64,000 nt of DNA from Sphingomonas sp. IC-56. Lineage in GTDB: Bacteria; Pseudomonadota; Alphaproteobacteria; Sphingomonadales; Sphingomonadaceae. The notes beneath the pieces are model-generated. The model did not search any database and was not told the DNA's origin. It saw only the letters and a program-made list of their open reading frames with translations. The DNA lies in contig NZ_JAJNDV010000004.1 in NCBI RefSeq assembly GCF_021043375.1, forward strand, positions 124,001 to 188,000, written 5' to 3'. The position numbers and the translations under genes are program-made. How positions within the stretch are numbered: position 1 is the first letter of the stretch; the number at the start of each line of letters is the position of its first letter. Below are positions 44,842 to 55,080 of this stretch, piece by piece.

Positions 44842-46902
44842 CTAGCCCGAGCGCAGCAGGCCCACGGCAGCGTCGCGCTCGAACAGGTACAGCGCGATGC
44901 GCGCCGCTTCGCCGCGAACGCTGTTCAGTTTGCGGTCCTGGTCCACCAGCAGCCGCGCATCGGCCGTGGCCGCTTCCATCAGCGTCGCCAGCATCTCCGG
45001 CTGCACCAGCCGGAACTGCCGCTCGCCCGATTGCCGGGTGCCCAGCAATTCGCCGCCTCCGCGCAGTTCCAGATCGCGCTCGGCAATCAGGAAGCCGTCA
45101 TTGGTGTTGCGCATCAGCGCCAGCCGCGCGCGCGACGTTTCGCTCAGCCCCCTGCCGCGCACCAGCACGCAATGCGACTTGCCGCCACCGCGCCCGACGC
45201 GCCCGCGCAGCTGGTGTAACTGGGCAAGGCCAAAGCGGTCGGCATGTTCGATCACGATCAGCGTGGCATTGGGCACATCCACGCCCACTTCGATCACCGT
45301 GGTGGCGACCAGCACGCCATGCTCGCCAGCGGAGAAGCGGCGCATGACTTCGTCCTTTTCCGGCCCCTTCATGCGCCCATGGACCAGCCCGACCTTGTCG
45401 CCGAAACGCGCCTTCAGCTCCACCGCGCGCGCCTCCGCCGCGGCGAGGTCTGTCTTCTCGCTTTCCTCAACTAGAGGGCATACCCAATAGGCCTGCTTGC
45501 CCGATTCTAGATGACGGCCCAGCGCCTCTACGACAGCCTCTAGCCGCTCCTCGGAGATCACGCTGGTTTCGATCGGCTCGCGCCCCGGCGGCATCTCGTC
45601 CAGCCGGCTTACATCCATGTCGCCATGATTGGCGAGTTGCAGCGTCCGCGGAATCGGCGTCGCCGTCATCACCAGCAGATGCGGCGGCATCTGCGCCTTG
45701 GCTTGCAGCATCAGCCGCTCGGCCACACCGAAGCGATGCTGCTCGTCCACCACCACCAGGCCGAGGTTCTTGTAGGCCACGCCTTGCTGAAAGATCGCGT
45801 GCGTGCCGATCAGGATGTCGATCGATCCGTCGGTAAGCCCCATCAGCGTCGCCTCACGCGCACGCCCCTTGTCGCGCCCGGTCAGGATCGCGACCCTCAC
45901 ATCGAGCCCCGCCAAGGTCCGGCTCAGCGTCTCGAAATGCTGCCGCGCCAGGATCTCCGTCGGTGCCAGCAGCGCGCCCTGTGCCCCCGCCTCGGTCGCG
46001 ATCAGCAACGCCATTAGCGCCACCAGAGTCTTGCCCGACCCGACATCGCCCTGAAGCAGGCGGAGCATCGGCTGCACCTGCGCCATGTCGCCTTCGATCT
46101 CGCGGATCGTCCGCGCCTGCGCACCTGTTGGAGCATAAGGCAGCTTCAACGCGTCGCGCAGCCGCCCGTCCCCCGTGAGCGGCTGCCCACGCTTAGCCCG
46201 CGCCGCCCCACTTACCAGCAACAGCGCAAGTTGGTTTGCGAACACCTCGTCATAGGCCAGCCGTTCGCGCGCCTTTGCGTCAGCCGGATCGGCATGGATG
46301 GCCGCCAACGCCACCCGCCAGGCCGGCCAGCCATGCCGCGACTTCAGGCTGGGCTCGATCCACTCGGGCAATTCGGGCGCGCGCTCGATCGCCTGCGCCG
46401 CTAATTGCCCAAGGCGCCGCGACGTGATTCCATCCGAACAGGCATAGATAGCCTCGCGCGCCTTTGCGTCGCCTGCGCGCTCGAGCGGCAGCACGTCGGG
46501 ATGCACGATCTGGAGGAAGTCGCCATATTGCTCCAGCTTGCCCGACACCCAGTGCGGCTGTTCGAGCGGCAGAAGCTTCTTGGCCCAGCCCGAACTGCCG
46601 CCGAAGAACACCAGGCTGACAGGGTTGCCCTTGCCGTCCACCGCCTGCACCCGTGCAGGCGTTCGCGCGCTGCCGCCCATCCGATAGCTTACCGGCGTCA
46701 GCTGGATGGCGACGATCCGCCCCACATCGGCCTGGAACAGTTCGTCCCGTTCCACCCGGTCGATGAACCCGGTCGGCAGATGGAACGCGACGTCCACCAC
46801 ACGCGCCAGCCCCAGCCGCTCCATCGGCTTGGCAAGTCCAGGGCCAATGCCCTTCAGCGCGGTCACTTCCGCGAACAGTGGATTGAGAATGTCGGGTCGC
46901 AT
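44842..46902 (-). CDS. recG: ATP-dependent DNA helicase RecG
   Basis: 686 residues, full length. It reverses stalled replication forks and branch-migrates Holliday junctions. The OB-fold wedge is at the N-terminus (~50-170); the superfamily 2 core has Walker A GDVGSGKTLVALMA, the DEQH box (VVDEQHRFGV), TATPIPRTL and QLRGRVGRG. The ATG at 46902 is divergent from sdhE. Its stop is 13 bp from the convergent tyrS stop. Confidence 0.97.
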   Translation of the reverse strand: MRPDILNPLFAEVTALKGIGPGLAKPMERLGLARVVDVAFHLPTGFIDRVERDELFQADVGRIVAIQLTPVSYRMGGSARTPARVQAVDGKGNPVSLVFFGGSSGWAKKLLPLEQPHWVSGKLEQYGDFLQIVHPDVLPLERAGDAKAREAIYACSDGITSRRLGQLAAQAIERAPELPEWIEPSLKSRHGWPAWRVALAAIHADPADAKARERLAYDEVFANQLALLLVSGAARAKRGQPLTGDGRLRDALKLPYAPTGAQARTIREIEGDMAQVQPMLRLLQGDVGSGKTLVALMALLIATEAGAQGALLAPTEILARQHFETLSRTLAGLDVRVAILTGRDKGRAREATLMGLTDGSIDILIGTHAIFQQGVAYKNLGLVVVDEQHRFGVAERLMLQAKAQMPPHLLVMTATPIPRTLQLANHGDMDVSRLDEMPPGREPIETSVISEERLEAVVEALGRHLESGKQAYWVCPLVEESEKTDLAAAEARAVELKARFGDKVGLVHGRMKGPEKDEVMRRFSAGEHGVLVATTVIEVGVDVPNATLIVIEHADRFGLAQLHQLRGRVGRGGGKSHCVLVRGRGLSETSRARLALMRNTNDGFLIAERDLELRGGGELLGTRQSGERQFRLVQPEMLATLMEAATADARLLVDQDRKLNSVRGEAARIALYLFERDAAVGLLRSG

Positions 46903-46980
46903 GGCTATCTGCTGGCCCGTATAGCCCAGCCGACCGCGTGTTCCAGCGCCGTCGGCTTATCGCGTTTGAAGGACTCTCCA

Positions 46981-47247
46981 ATGGACCGCGAACATCGTCT
47001 CAAGCGCCTGCGCTTCCGCGCATGGCATCGCGGCACCAAGGAAGCCGATCTGCTGATCGGCGGTTTCTTCGATGCGAATGGCGAAAGCTGGAACGACGAG
47101 GAAATCACGCTGTTCGAGGCGATGATGGAGGAACAGGACGTCGACATCATGGCCTGGGCGATGGGAACCGCCGAAGTTCCCGCGCGCTACCAGGGCACGA
47201 TCATCACGGCGCTCAAGACCCTGACCTACATCCCGATCGCGAGATAA
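46981..47247 (+). CDS. sdhE: FAD assembly factor SdhE (succinate dehydrogenase assembly factor 2)
   Basis: 88 residues. SdhE helps attach FAD covalently to succinate dehydrogenase and fumarate reductase. The R-G-x-x-E motif appears as WHRGTKEADLLIGGFF, and SWNDEEITLFEAMMEEQDVDIMAW is typical of the family. It lies between recG (divergent) and mfd, the arrangement commonly seen in sphingomonads and other alphaproteobacteria. Confidence 0.94.
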   Translation: MDREHRLKRLRFRAWHRGTKEADLLIGGFFDANGESWNDEEITLFEAMMEEQDVDIMAWAMGTAEVPARYQGTIITALKTLTYIPIAR

Positions 47248-47358
47248 CGCCTCCCCTCAATCATGGAGGTAGAGGGTGCGATAGAGGCGCATGAAGCGCC
47301 CGCGCACCCGCCCTGCCCCTCTATGGAACCCTCCAGTTCGGGAGGGAGCAGAGATACG

Positions 47359-50300
47359 ATGCCCGACCTGAAGACGATCCTCTCCGCCACGCGCCCCCTC
47401 ACCCTTGCCGGCACGCCCGCGGGCTTCCAGCCCGTGATGCTTGCCGATCTGGCGCGTGCGGGCAGCCTTGCCGTGTTCATTGCATCGGACGAGGCGGCGA
47501 TGCGGGCGATCGCCTCCACAGCCCCCTTCTTTGCGCCAGAGCTCGAGGTGCTGAGCTATCCCGCCTGGGACTGCCTGCCCTATGATCGCGCCTCTCCCAC
47601 GCTGCGGGTCATGGCGGAACGGCTCGCCACGCTCCACGCGCTCCAGCTGACGTCTGGTCGCCCTCGCCTGCTCGTCACCACGGCCAACGCCGTTACCCAG
47701 CGCACGCTGACACCCTTCCGCATCCGCCAGCTGGTGGCGAAGCTGGCCCCGGGTGAGCGGATCAGCCTGGAGCGGCTGACCACGCTGCTGCAATCCAACG
47801 GCTATATCCGTGTCGATACGGTCAACGATCATGGCGAGTTCGCGGTGCGCGGCGGCCTGGTCGATCTGTTTCCCTCGGGCGCCGAACAGGCGCTCCGGCT
47901 CGACTTCTTTGGCGACGAGATCGAAAGCGTCCGCACCTTCTCGCCAGAAGACCAGCGCACCACGGGCCGCGTGGATGGCTTTACCCTACTCCCCGCATCG
48001 GAAGCGCTGCTGGATGAAGACAGCATCAAGCGCTTCCGCACCCGCTATCGCGAGAAGTTCGGCGCCAACGCCACGGGCGACCCGCTCTACCAGGCGATCA
48101 GCGACGGCCGCCGTCTTGCTGGCATGGAGCATTGGCTGCCGCTGTTCGAGGAGCGGTTGGAAACACTGTTCGAGCACCTGCCCGACGAGGCAGTGATTGT
48201 CCGCGACGCCGGCACCGACGGCGCGGCGGAACAGCGGTTCGAAGCGATCGCCGATTATCAGCAGAATCGCGTGCGTGCGGAGTCGACTGCACCCGGCAGC
48301 TATCGGCCGCTGGCGCGCGACGCGCTGTACCTGACGCCTGAGCAATGGGCACAGGCACTCGACCATGGCCCAGTCCATGTCGCGACCTCGTTCCACGAAC
48401 CCGAAAGCGCTCGCGTTCTCGAGTTCAACGTCGATGGTCCGCGCGATTTCACGCCCGAGCGCACGGCAGGCACCAACGTGTACGAAGCCGTTGTCAGCCA
48501 CCTTGCGAAGGTTCGCCGCGACGGGCGCAAGCCGATCCTCGCCAGCTACTCGGCCGGCGCGCGCGAGCGCTTGTCCGGCCTGCTGGCGGATCACGGGCTG
48601 AAGGGTGCCGTCCTCGCCGAGACGTGGCAGGAAGCGCTCGGCACCGCGGACAAGGGCGTCGCGCTGATCGTCCTGCCGCTCGACCACGGCTTCACCGCGC
48701 CCGACGTCGCCGTGCTGACCGAGCAGGACATGCTGGGCGACCGGCTCGTCCGCCGCTCCAAGCGCCGCAAGAACACCGACGCGTTCCTGCAGGAACTGGC
48801 GACGCTCTCGCCCGGCGACCTCGTCGTCCATGTCGATCACGGCATCGGCCGCTATGAAGGGCTGACTCAGGTCCCGGTGCAAAAGGCGCCGCACGATTGC
48901 GTCGCTCTGACCTATGCCGGTGGCGACAAGCTGTTCGTCCCGGTCGAGAACCTGGAAGTGCTGAGCCGGTACGGCGCCGGCGAGGAAGGCGCGACGCTGG
49001 ACCGCCTGGGCGGCGAAGCCTGGCAGCGCCGCAAGGCCAAGATGAAGGAGCGTATCCGCGAGATCGCGGGCGAACTCATCCTGACCGCCGCCAAGCGCGC
49101 CACCCGTCCCGCCGAAGTCGCCGAGCCCGACCATGGCGGCTACCCCGCCTTCGTCGATCGCTTCCCGTACGAGGAAACCGAGGACCAGGACCGCGCGATC
49201 AGCGACGTGCTGGGCGACTTGGCTGCCGGTCGTCCCATGGATCGGCTGGTCGTCGGCGATGTCGGCTTCGGCAAGACCGAAGTGGCACTCCGCGCCGCCT
49301 TCGTCGCGGCAATGGCGGGCATGCAGGTCGCGGTGGTGTGCCCCACCACGCTGCTGGCGCGGCAGCATCACCGCAATTTCACCGAACGCTTCCAGGGCTT
49401 CCCGCTGGAGGTCGGCCGCCTGTCGCGCCTCGTTCCCGCCGCCGAAGCCAAGGCAACCCGCGAGGGCTTGGCCGAGGGCAAAATCGATGTGGTGGTCGGC
49501 ACCCACGCGATCCTCGCCAAGACCGTCGACTTCAAGCGCCTTGGCCTAGTCATCGTCGATGAGGAGCAGCGCTTCGGCGTCACCCACAAGGAACGGCTGA
49601 AGGCGATGAAGGCGGACGTTCACGTCCTCACCCTCACCGCCACCCCGATCCCGCGCACGCTCCAGATGGCGATGTCGGGGCTACGCGAGCTTTCGGTGAT
49701 CCAGACTCCGCCGGTCGACCGTCTGGCAGTGCGCACCTATGTAATGCCCTGGGACCCTGTGGTGTTGCGCGAAGCCTTGCTGCGCGAGCATTATCGTGGC
49801 GGACAGGCCTATTTCGTCACCCCGCGCATCTCCGACCTTCCCGACATCGAGAAGTTCCTGGCGCAGGACGTGCCGGAAATCTCCTATGTGGTCGCGCACG
49901 GCCAGATGGCGCCGACGGAGGTCGAGGAGCGGATGTCAGCCTTCTACGACCGCCGCTACGACCTGCTCGTTTCCACCACGATCATCGAGTCCGGCCTCGA
50001 TATTCCAAGCGCCAACACGCTGATCGTCAACCGTGCTGACAAATTCGGCCTCGCCCAGCTGTATCAGATCCGCGGCCGCGTCGGACGTTCCAAGACCCGC
50101 GCCTATGCGTACATGACCACGCCACCGCAACGTCAGATGACAGAAGCGGCCGACAAGCGCTTGAAAGTGTTGTCTGATCTGGAGTCACTCGGCGCCGGCT
50201 TCCAGCTCGCCAGCCACGATCTCGACATCCGGGGCGCCGGCAACCTGCTCGGCGACGAGCAGTCGGGCCACATCAAGGAAGTCGGCTACGAACTCTACCA

Positions 50301-50817
50301 GTCGATGCTGGAAGAGGCGATCATGGACGCCAAGGCCGGCGGCCTGCGCGACGAGATCCGTCCCAAGGACCTGTCGCCCCAGATCACCGTCGACGCGCCG
50401 ATCCTCATACCTGAGGACTATGTCCCCGATCTCGACCTGCGCATGGGCCTCTATCGCAGGCTCAACGACATCGAGGATCGTCGCGGTATCGAGGAGTTCG
50501 CCGCCGAGCTGATCGACCGCTTCGGCAAGCTGCCTGAAGCGACGGAGAACCTGATCACGCTGATCGAAGCGAAGCTGAACGCGAAGAAGGCGTGCATCGC
50601 CAAGCTGGACGTAGGGCCCAAGGGCGCGCTGGTATCGTTCCACCAGGACAAGTTCCCCAGCATCGACGGGCTGCTCGCCTATGTCGACAAGCTGGAGGGC
50701 ACCGCCAAGCTGCGCCCGGACATGAAGCTGGTGATCACCCGCGCCTGGGCAAACCCAAGGGGGCGGCTGAACGCGGCACTTCAGCTATCGCGGGGTCTCG
50801 CCAAGGCGGCGGGGTAA
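47359..50817 (+). CDS. mfd: transcription-repair coupling factor Mfd
   Basis: 1152 residues. It removes RNA polymerase stalled at lesions and recruits UvrA. The UvrB-homology module is at the N-terminus, the polymerase-interacting domain around residues ~480-560 (FLQELATLSPGDLVVHVDHGIGRYEGL), and the motor has Walker A GDVGFGKTEVALRAAF, DEEQRFGV and TATPIPRTL. A C-terminal autoinhibitory D7 region follows. The ATG at 47359 has GGGAGGG upstream; the in-frame ATG at 47263 is rejected. Confidence 0.97.
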   Translation: MPDLKTILSATRPLTLAGTPAGFQPVMLADLARAGSLAVFIASDEAAMRAIASTAPFFAPELEVLSYPAWDCLPYDRASPTLRVMAERLATLHALQLTSGRPRLLVTTANAVTQRTLTPFRIRQLVAKLAPGERISLERLTTLLQSNGYIRVDTVNDHGEFAVRGGLVDLFPSGAEQALRLDFFGDEIESVRTFSPEDQRTTGRVDGFTLLPASEALLDEDSIKRFRTRYREKFGANATGDPLYQAISDGRRLAGMEHWLPLFEERLETLFEHLPDEAVIVRDAGTDGAAEQRFEAIADYQQNRVRAESTAPGSYRPLARDALYLTPEQWAQALDHGPVHVATSFHEPESARVLEFNVDGPRDFTPERTAGTNVYEAVVSHLAKVRRDGRKPILASYSAGARERLSGLLADHGLKGAVLAETWQEALGTADKGVALIVLPLDHGFTAPDVAVLTEQDMLGDRLVRRSKRRKNTDAFLQELATLSPGDLVVHVDHGIGRYEGLTQVPVQKAPHDCVALTYAGGDKLFVPVENLEVLSRYGAGEEGATLDRLGGEAWQRRKAKMKERIREIAGELILTAAKRATRPAEVAEPDHGGYPAFVDRFPYEETEDQDRAISDVLGDLAAGRPMDRLVVGDVGFGKTEVALRAAFVAAMAGMQVAVVCPTTLLARQHHRNFTERFQGFPLEVGRLSRLVPAAEAKATREGLAEGKIDVVVGTHAILAKTVDFKRLGLVIVDEEQRFGVTHKERLKAMKADVHVLTLTATPIPRTLQMAMSGLRELSVIQTPPVDRLAVRTYVMPWDPVVLREALLREHYRGGQAYFVTPRISDLPDIEKFLAQDVPEISYVVAHGQMAPTEVEERMSAFYDRRYDLLVSTTIIESGLDIPSANTLIVNRADKFGLAQLYQIRGRVGRSKTRAYAYMTTPPQRQMTEAADKRLKVLSDLESLGAGFQLASHDLDIRGAGNLLGDEQSGHIKEVGYELYQSMLEEAIMDAKAGGLRDEIRPKDLSPQITVDAPILIPEDYVPDLDLRMGLYRRLNDIEDRRGIEEFAAELIDRFGKLPEATENLITLIEAKLNAKKACIAKLDVGPKGALVSFHQDKFPSIDGLLAYVDKLEGTAKLRPDMKLVITRAWANPRGRLNAALQLSRGLAKAAG

Positions 50818-50821
50818 AGCG

Positions 50822-51229
50822 TCAGGGCTGGAGAAGCGGAAGAATCAGTTCTTCGGCTTCTTCGAGCTCTGCCTCGCTGAACGTCTCGCGCGTCATGGTG
50901 AAGCCCCCACTAAAGCCTTCCAGCTGCCAGCGTCCGCGGATCTCCGTCGCGTCGGCATTCACCGCGCCGGTGTAGCGAACCGCGTGCGCCAGGCGCCCGC
51001 TGCCGTCATATTGCTTCATCCATGCCACGCTGCTGCCGCTGCGCTGGCCACCCACCACGGCACGCAGCACACCGCCCGCTTCCTCGCTGTCGGGTTCGGT
51101 GATCGTGCCGGTGATCGCGCCGCTCTGCTCGTCCAGTAGCGCAATGAAGCGGTTCGGTTCGACTTCCAACTGCTCGGCGTCCCAATGGCCATACCACACG
51201 CCGCCGACATCCTGACGATCGCGGCTCAT
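50822..51229 (-). CDS. conserved small beta-rich protein, function unknown
   Basis: 135 residues with no signal peptide. VGGVWYGHWDAEQLEVEPNRFIALLDE and GAITGTITEPD suggest a beta-barrel or lipocalin-like fold; the C-terminus is acidic (AELEEAEELILP). It overlaps the upstream GGDEF-EAL gene by four bases, so the two are translationally coupled, which is a hint that it is linked to c-di-GMP control. I do not recognise the family. Confidence 0.75.
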   Translation of the reverse strand: MSRDRQDVGGVWYGHWDAEQLEVEPNRFIALLDEQSGAITGTITEPDSEEAGGVLRAVVGGQRSGSSVAWMKQYDGSGRLAHAVRYTGAVNADATEIRGRWQLEGFSGGFTMTRETFSEAELEEAEELILPLLQP

Positions 51230-53214
51230 GCATGCACCCGCCGCGTCAGCGCCGGCACGTCCAGCGGTTCGGAACACAGATAGCCTTGATAATATTGGCA
51301 CCCTTCCTTGGCGAGCAGGTCGAGTTGCGCCTCGGTCTCAACACCCTCGGCCACCACTGACAGACCCAGCGATCGCGCCATGTCGATCACGCCCCGGACG
51401 ACGATCCGGTCACGCGGGGAGCCGGTGATGTCGTGGCTCAGCCGCTTGTCGATCTTTAGATAATCGAGCGGCAGCGCCTTCAAATAGGCGAGGCTCGAAT
51501 AGCCGGTCCCGAAGTCATCGATCGCCACGCGACACCCGGCCGCGCGCAACTCCGCAAGCAGCCCTGCCGCTTCGGTCAGGTCCGCCATAATGCCAGTCTC
51601 GGTGATTTCCACCGTCAGCCGCGAGCGGGGAAAGCCACTCGCGTCTATCCTGCCCAACAAGCTGTCGGCAAACCCTGCCCGTCCCACATCGGCGGCGGTC
51701 ACGTTGATGGAGAGCCGCAGGCGCGACAACAGGCTCGGCCACCGCGCCGCCCCCGACAACGCTCGCTTCTGGATGTTGTCGCTCAGCGCCGCCTCCAGCC
51801 CGGCGCGCTCCGCCGCCGCAAACAGCGCCTCGGCACCGATCTCCCCGAGCTCCGGGTGGTTCCAGCGCGCCAGCGCCTCCACCCCGACGATCTGCCCCGA
51901 GGCAATCGCGACCTGCGGCTGATATCGCACCCCGATCTCCCCACGCTCCAACGCGCGGTGCAGTTCGTGCGCAAGCTGCTCCACCGGCGGGCCAGCCGGG
52001 TCCGCCCGCACTTCCCTGCCGAGCAGCGCTTCGCTTGCCCGCCGCAGCATCGCCGCCGCCGAGTCCCCTGGCTCCCCGGTCGCAGTGGCAAGCCTCGCCC
52101 CGATTGGCGCGATCGTGCCGCTCACCACGAAGGGGCGCCCCAGCGCCTCTTCCAGCCGCACCACGCCCTGCTCCAGCCGAGCACCGCTTGACTCGTCAGT
52201 AGCGACCAGGAACTCCGATCCGGCGATCCGCGCGACAATGGCGGATGCGCCCAGCGCCTCGCGCGACACTTCGCTCACGCGCTTGGACACTGCCCGGAGC
52301 AGTTCGTCACCGACTTCGCGGCCATAGGCGGTGTTGACGGTATCGAACCGCGTCATGCCGATCAGCACCACTGCCACCCGCGCGCCCTCGTCCAGGCGCC
52401 GGTCGATCCACCGCCGCGCGCTGGGCCCATCCCGCGCCCCTGTCAGCAAGTCGCGCACGGCCGAGGAGGCATCGGGTGCGACCCCCAGCGCCTCCACCAG
52501 CACGTCGAGCCTACCCGTCTCCCGGTCTTGCTGAAGATGCTGCACCACGCGCCCGACACCCGGCAGGTCATGTGCAAAAGCCGTCGACCCGCCGTCCTTA
52601 CCTCCCAGCCTGCGAAGTGCCGCCCGCAACAGCAATCGGTCGGGCGCTTCCAACCGGCGCAGCATCGCGCGCGCGCCCGGCGCTTCGCTCAAGCCCAGCA
52701 AATTGGCAAGCGCCGGCGTCAGTTGCGGCGCGCCTACCTCAGGATCGAAGCGCCAGCCCAGCGGCTCGGTCGCGCCGCCCCCATCCCGTCCCCACCCTGC
52801 CAGCCGCTCGGCATGGCGAAAGGCAGAGCGGATCGCATGCGCCATCGCCGCCGACGACATCGGGCTGCTCAGAAAATGCGTAGCGCCGGCATCATGGAAG
52901 TGGCGCATATGCACCGTGTCGCTTTGCGAGATCAGGATCAGCATCGCCGCGCCGTGCTGCTCCACGGTAGGGCCGAGCAGCTTGGCGGCGGCCAGACCCT
53001 CCGACATTGCGCCGCGCACGTCGAGAACCGCAACCGCGGCGCCGCTTGCGAGGAAGCGCTGGTCCAATCCGTCGGCACGGCGCGCCGCGATCACGCGCCA
53101 TCCGCCGCTCGCCGCCGCGGCCGCAACCTCATCGCGCTGCCGGAACGACAGGATGAAAACCGGTACTTCGTTTTCCGCTGAATCGCTCGTGACGACCGTG
53201 AAACTGTCTTCCAT
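51226..53214 (-). CDS. response-regulator-like GGDEF-EAL protein with degenerate GGDEF
   Basis: 662 residues, soluble. The N-terminus (~15-135) resembles a receiver domain, but key residues are changed: the phospho-Asp region is VAVLDVRGA and the conserved Lys is replaced in FLSSPMS. A GGDEF domain follows (~250-400) with AGSEF (331-335) in place of GGDEF, so cyclase activity is unlikely. The EAL domain is intact (EAL 446-448, SINVTAADV, VEITETGI, DDFGTGYSS, VAEGVET). It is therefore probably a c-di-GMP phosphodiesterase with a GTP-sensing or scaffolding remnant. Confidence 0.9.
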   Translation of the reverse strand: MEDSFTVVTSDSAENEVPVFILSFRQRDEVAAAAASGGWRVIAARRADGLDQRFLASGAAVAVLDVRGAMSEGLAAAKLLGPTVEQHGAAMLILISQSDTVHMRHFHDAGATHFLSSPMSSAAMAHAIRSAFRHAERLAGWGRDGGGATEPLGWRFDPEVGAPQLTPALANLLGLSEAPGARAMLRRLEAPDRLLLRAALRRLGGKDGGSTAFAHDLPGVGRVVQHLQQDRETGRLDVLVEALGVAPDASSAVRDLLTGARDGPSARRWIDRRLDEGARVAVVLIGMTRFDTVNTAYGREVGDELLRAVSKRVSEVSREALGASAIVARIAGSEFLVATDESSGARLEQGVVRLEEALGRPFVVSGTIAPIGARLATATGEPGDSAAAMLRRASEALLGREVRADPAGPPVEQLAHELHRALERGEIGVRYQPQVAIASGQIVGVEALARWNHPELGEIGAEALFAAAERAGLEAALSDNIQKRALSGAARWPSLLSRLRLSINVTAADVGRAGFADSLLGRIDASGFPRSRLTVEITETGIMADLTEAAGLLAELRAAGCRVAIDDFGTGYSSLAYLKALPLDYLKIDKRLSHDITGSPRDRIVVRGVIDMARSLGLSVVAEGVETEAQLDLLAKEGCQYYQGYLCSEPLDVPALTRRVHA

Positions 53215-53294
53215 GCGGCAATCGATAGCGGCAACGCATCCCCTTGCCCATCCGAAGGGTTGTTTGCGTCATGCGAAGTGCTTACCCCAGCGAT

Positions 53295-54311
53295 ATGGCC
53301 AGCGCCGTTCCCGCCCCTCTCCCTGAAAAGCTGGTGGATCGGCACGGCCGGGCGATCACCTATTTGCGGATTTCGGTCACGGACCGCTGCGATCTGCGCT
53401 GCCGCTATTGCATGGCGGAGCAGATGACGTTCATGCCGCGGCAGGCGCTACTCGATCTGCAGGAGATCGCGCTCATCGCCGAGCGGTTCATCGCGCGTGG
53501 CGTGCGGAAGATCCGCCTCACGGGCGGCGAGCCGCTGGTCCGCCGCGATGTGATGGAGCTGGTGGCGCGGCTGGGCCATTCGCTTGGACAAGGCCTGGAC
53601 GAACTGACGCTTACCACCAACGGCACGCGGCTTGCGGAGCATGCCGGAGCACTATTCGACGCTGGCGTCCGCCGCCTCAACGTCAGCATGGACAGCCGCG
53701 ATCCCGAACGCTTTCGCCATATCACCCGGCACGGCGACGTCGCGCAGGTCCTGGGCGGCATCGATGCTGCCGCCGCTGCGGGACTGGCGATCAAGATCAA
53801 CATGGTGGCGCTGAAGGGCCTCAACGAACAGGAGATCGCGCCCATGCTCGCCTGGTGCGTGGAGCAGGGCCACGACCTTACGCTGATCGAGACCATGCCG
53901 CTGGGTCTGGTGGACGAGGATCGCGCCGACCGTTTCCTGCCCCTGACGGAGGTAATGGACGACCTGCGTACCCGCTTCGACTTGCAGTTCGAGGATCGCA
54001 GCACGGGCGGCCCCGCCCGCTACTGGCGCGTCGCTGGCACGAATATACGCCTTGGCCTGATTTCACCGCTCACCGGCAATTTCTGCGCGAGCTGCAACCG
54101 GGTACGCCTGTCGACCGACGGCAAGCTTCACATGTGCCTGGGCCATGACGATTCGGTCGATTTGAAGGCAGCTTTCCGCAACGGCGGCCTTGCTGAAGTG
54201 GACGCCCGCATTTCACAGGCGCTCGACCTGAAACCGGCCGCGCACGATTTCCGCATCGAGCGTGGCGCCGCGCCCGCGGTCGCGCGCCACATGAGCGTGA
54301 CCGGCGGATGA
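53295..54311 (+). CDS. moaA: GTP 3',8-cyclase MoaA
   Basis: 338 residues. A radical SAM enzyme that makes the first Moco intermediate from GTP. The N-terminal cluster motif is CDLRCRYC (CxxxCxxC), with TGGEPLVRRDV; the C-terminal cluster region is GNFCASCNRVRLSTDG plus MCLGHDDS. The C-terminal Gly-Gly (MSVTGG) needed for catalysis is present. The stop overlaps the nadK start (ATGA). It sits 25 kb from moaC. Confidence 0.96.
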   Translation: MASAVPAPLPEKLVDRHGRAITYLRISVTDRCDLRCRYCMAEQMTFMPRQALLDLQEIALIAERFIARGVRKIRLTGGEPLVRRDVMELVARLGHSLGQGLDELTLTTNGTRLAEHAGALFDAGVRRLNVSMDSRDPERFRHITRHGDVAQVLGGIDAAAAAGLAIKINMVALKGLNEQEIAPMLAWCVEQGHDLTLIETMPLGLVDEDRADRFLPLTEVMDDLRTRFDLQFEDRSTGGPARYWRVAGTNIRLGLISPLTGNFCASCNRVRLSTDGKLHMCLGHDDSVDLKAAFRNGGLAEVDARISQALDLKPAAHDFRIERGAAPAVARHMSVTGG

Positions 54312-55075
54312 GGCCAACCGCGCTGGTCGCCTCGCCGACCCCTCCTGCCCAGGTTGCCGAGGAAGAGCTGCGCCAAAGCTATGACTGGGCGCCGCTGGAG
54401 GAAGCCGAACAGGTCGTGGCACTCGGCGGCGACGGCTTCATGCTGCAAACCTTGCACGCCATGCTTGAGCGCCGGTGCATCTTGCCGGTCTTCGGTATGA
54501 ATCTCGGCACCATCGGCTTCCTGATGAACGATTGGCGCCTGGAAGGGCTGCCCGAACGTCTCGCCCGCGCGAAGCCGTTCCGAGTGTCCTCGCTCACGAT
54601 GACCGCCGTCACTGTCGATGGCGAGCATTGCCGGCTCCCTGCGATCAACGAAGTGTCTCTGCTCCGAGAGACCCGTCAGACTGCCAAGCTCGAAGTGACG
54701 GTCAACGACCGCATCGTCCTGCCCGAACTGGTCTGCGACGGGTTGCTGGTCGCCACGCCCGCGGGCTCCACCGCCTATAACCTGTCCGCGCAGGGGCCGA
54801 TCCTGCCGCTCGGCTCGGCCCTGCTCGCGCTCACGCCGATCAGCCCGTTCCGGCCGCGGCGCTGGCGCGGCGCGATCCTGCCGGAAAAAACCCGCATCGG
54901 TATCCGCGTTCTGGAGGCGGACAAGCGTCCGGTATCCGCCGTTGCCGATCAGCGCGAGGTGCGCGACGTCGCCGAGGTTCAGGTGCAGATCGACCATGTG
55001 CGCGACCTCACCTTGCTGTTCGATCCCGAGCATGCGCTCGACGATCGCATCACCATGGAGCAATTCATCGCGTGA
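54308..55075 (+). CDS. nadK: NAD kinase
   Basis: 255 residues. Phosphorylates NAD to NADP. The GGDG motif is LGGDGFMLQTLH (~residue 40), with NLGTIGFLMN, LLRETRQTAKLEV and the second glycine-rich segment VATPAGSTAYNLSAQGPILP. Length is typical of alphaproteobacterial NadK. It overlaps moaA by four bases. Confidence 0.95.
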   Translation: MRPTALVASPTPPAQVAEEELRQSYDWAPLEEAEQVVALGGDGFMLQTLHAMLERRCILPVFGMNLGTIGFLMNDWRLEGLPERLARAKPFRVSSLTMTAVTVDGEHCRLPAINEVSLLRETRQTAKLEVTVNDRIVLPELVCDGLLVATPAGSTAYNLSAQGPILPLGSALLALTPISPFRPRRWRGAILPEKTRIGIRVLEADKRPVSAVADQREVRDVAEVQVQIDHVRDLTLLFDPEHALDDRITMEQFIA

Positions 55076-55080
55076 GCGGC

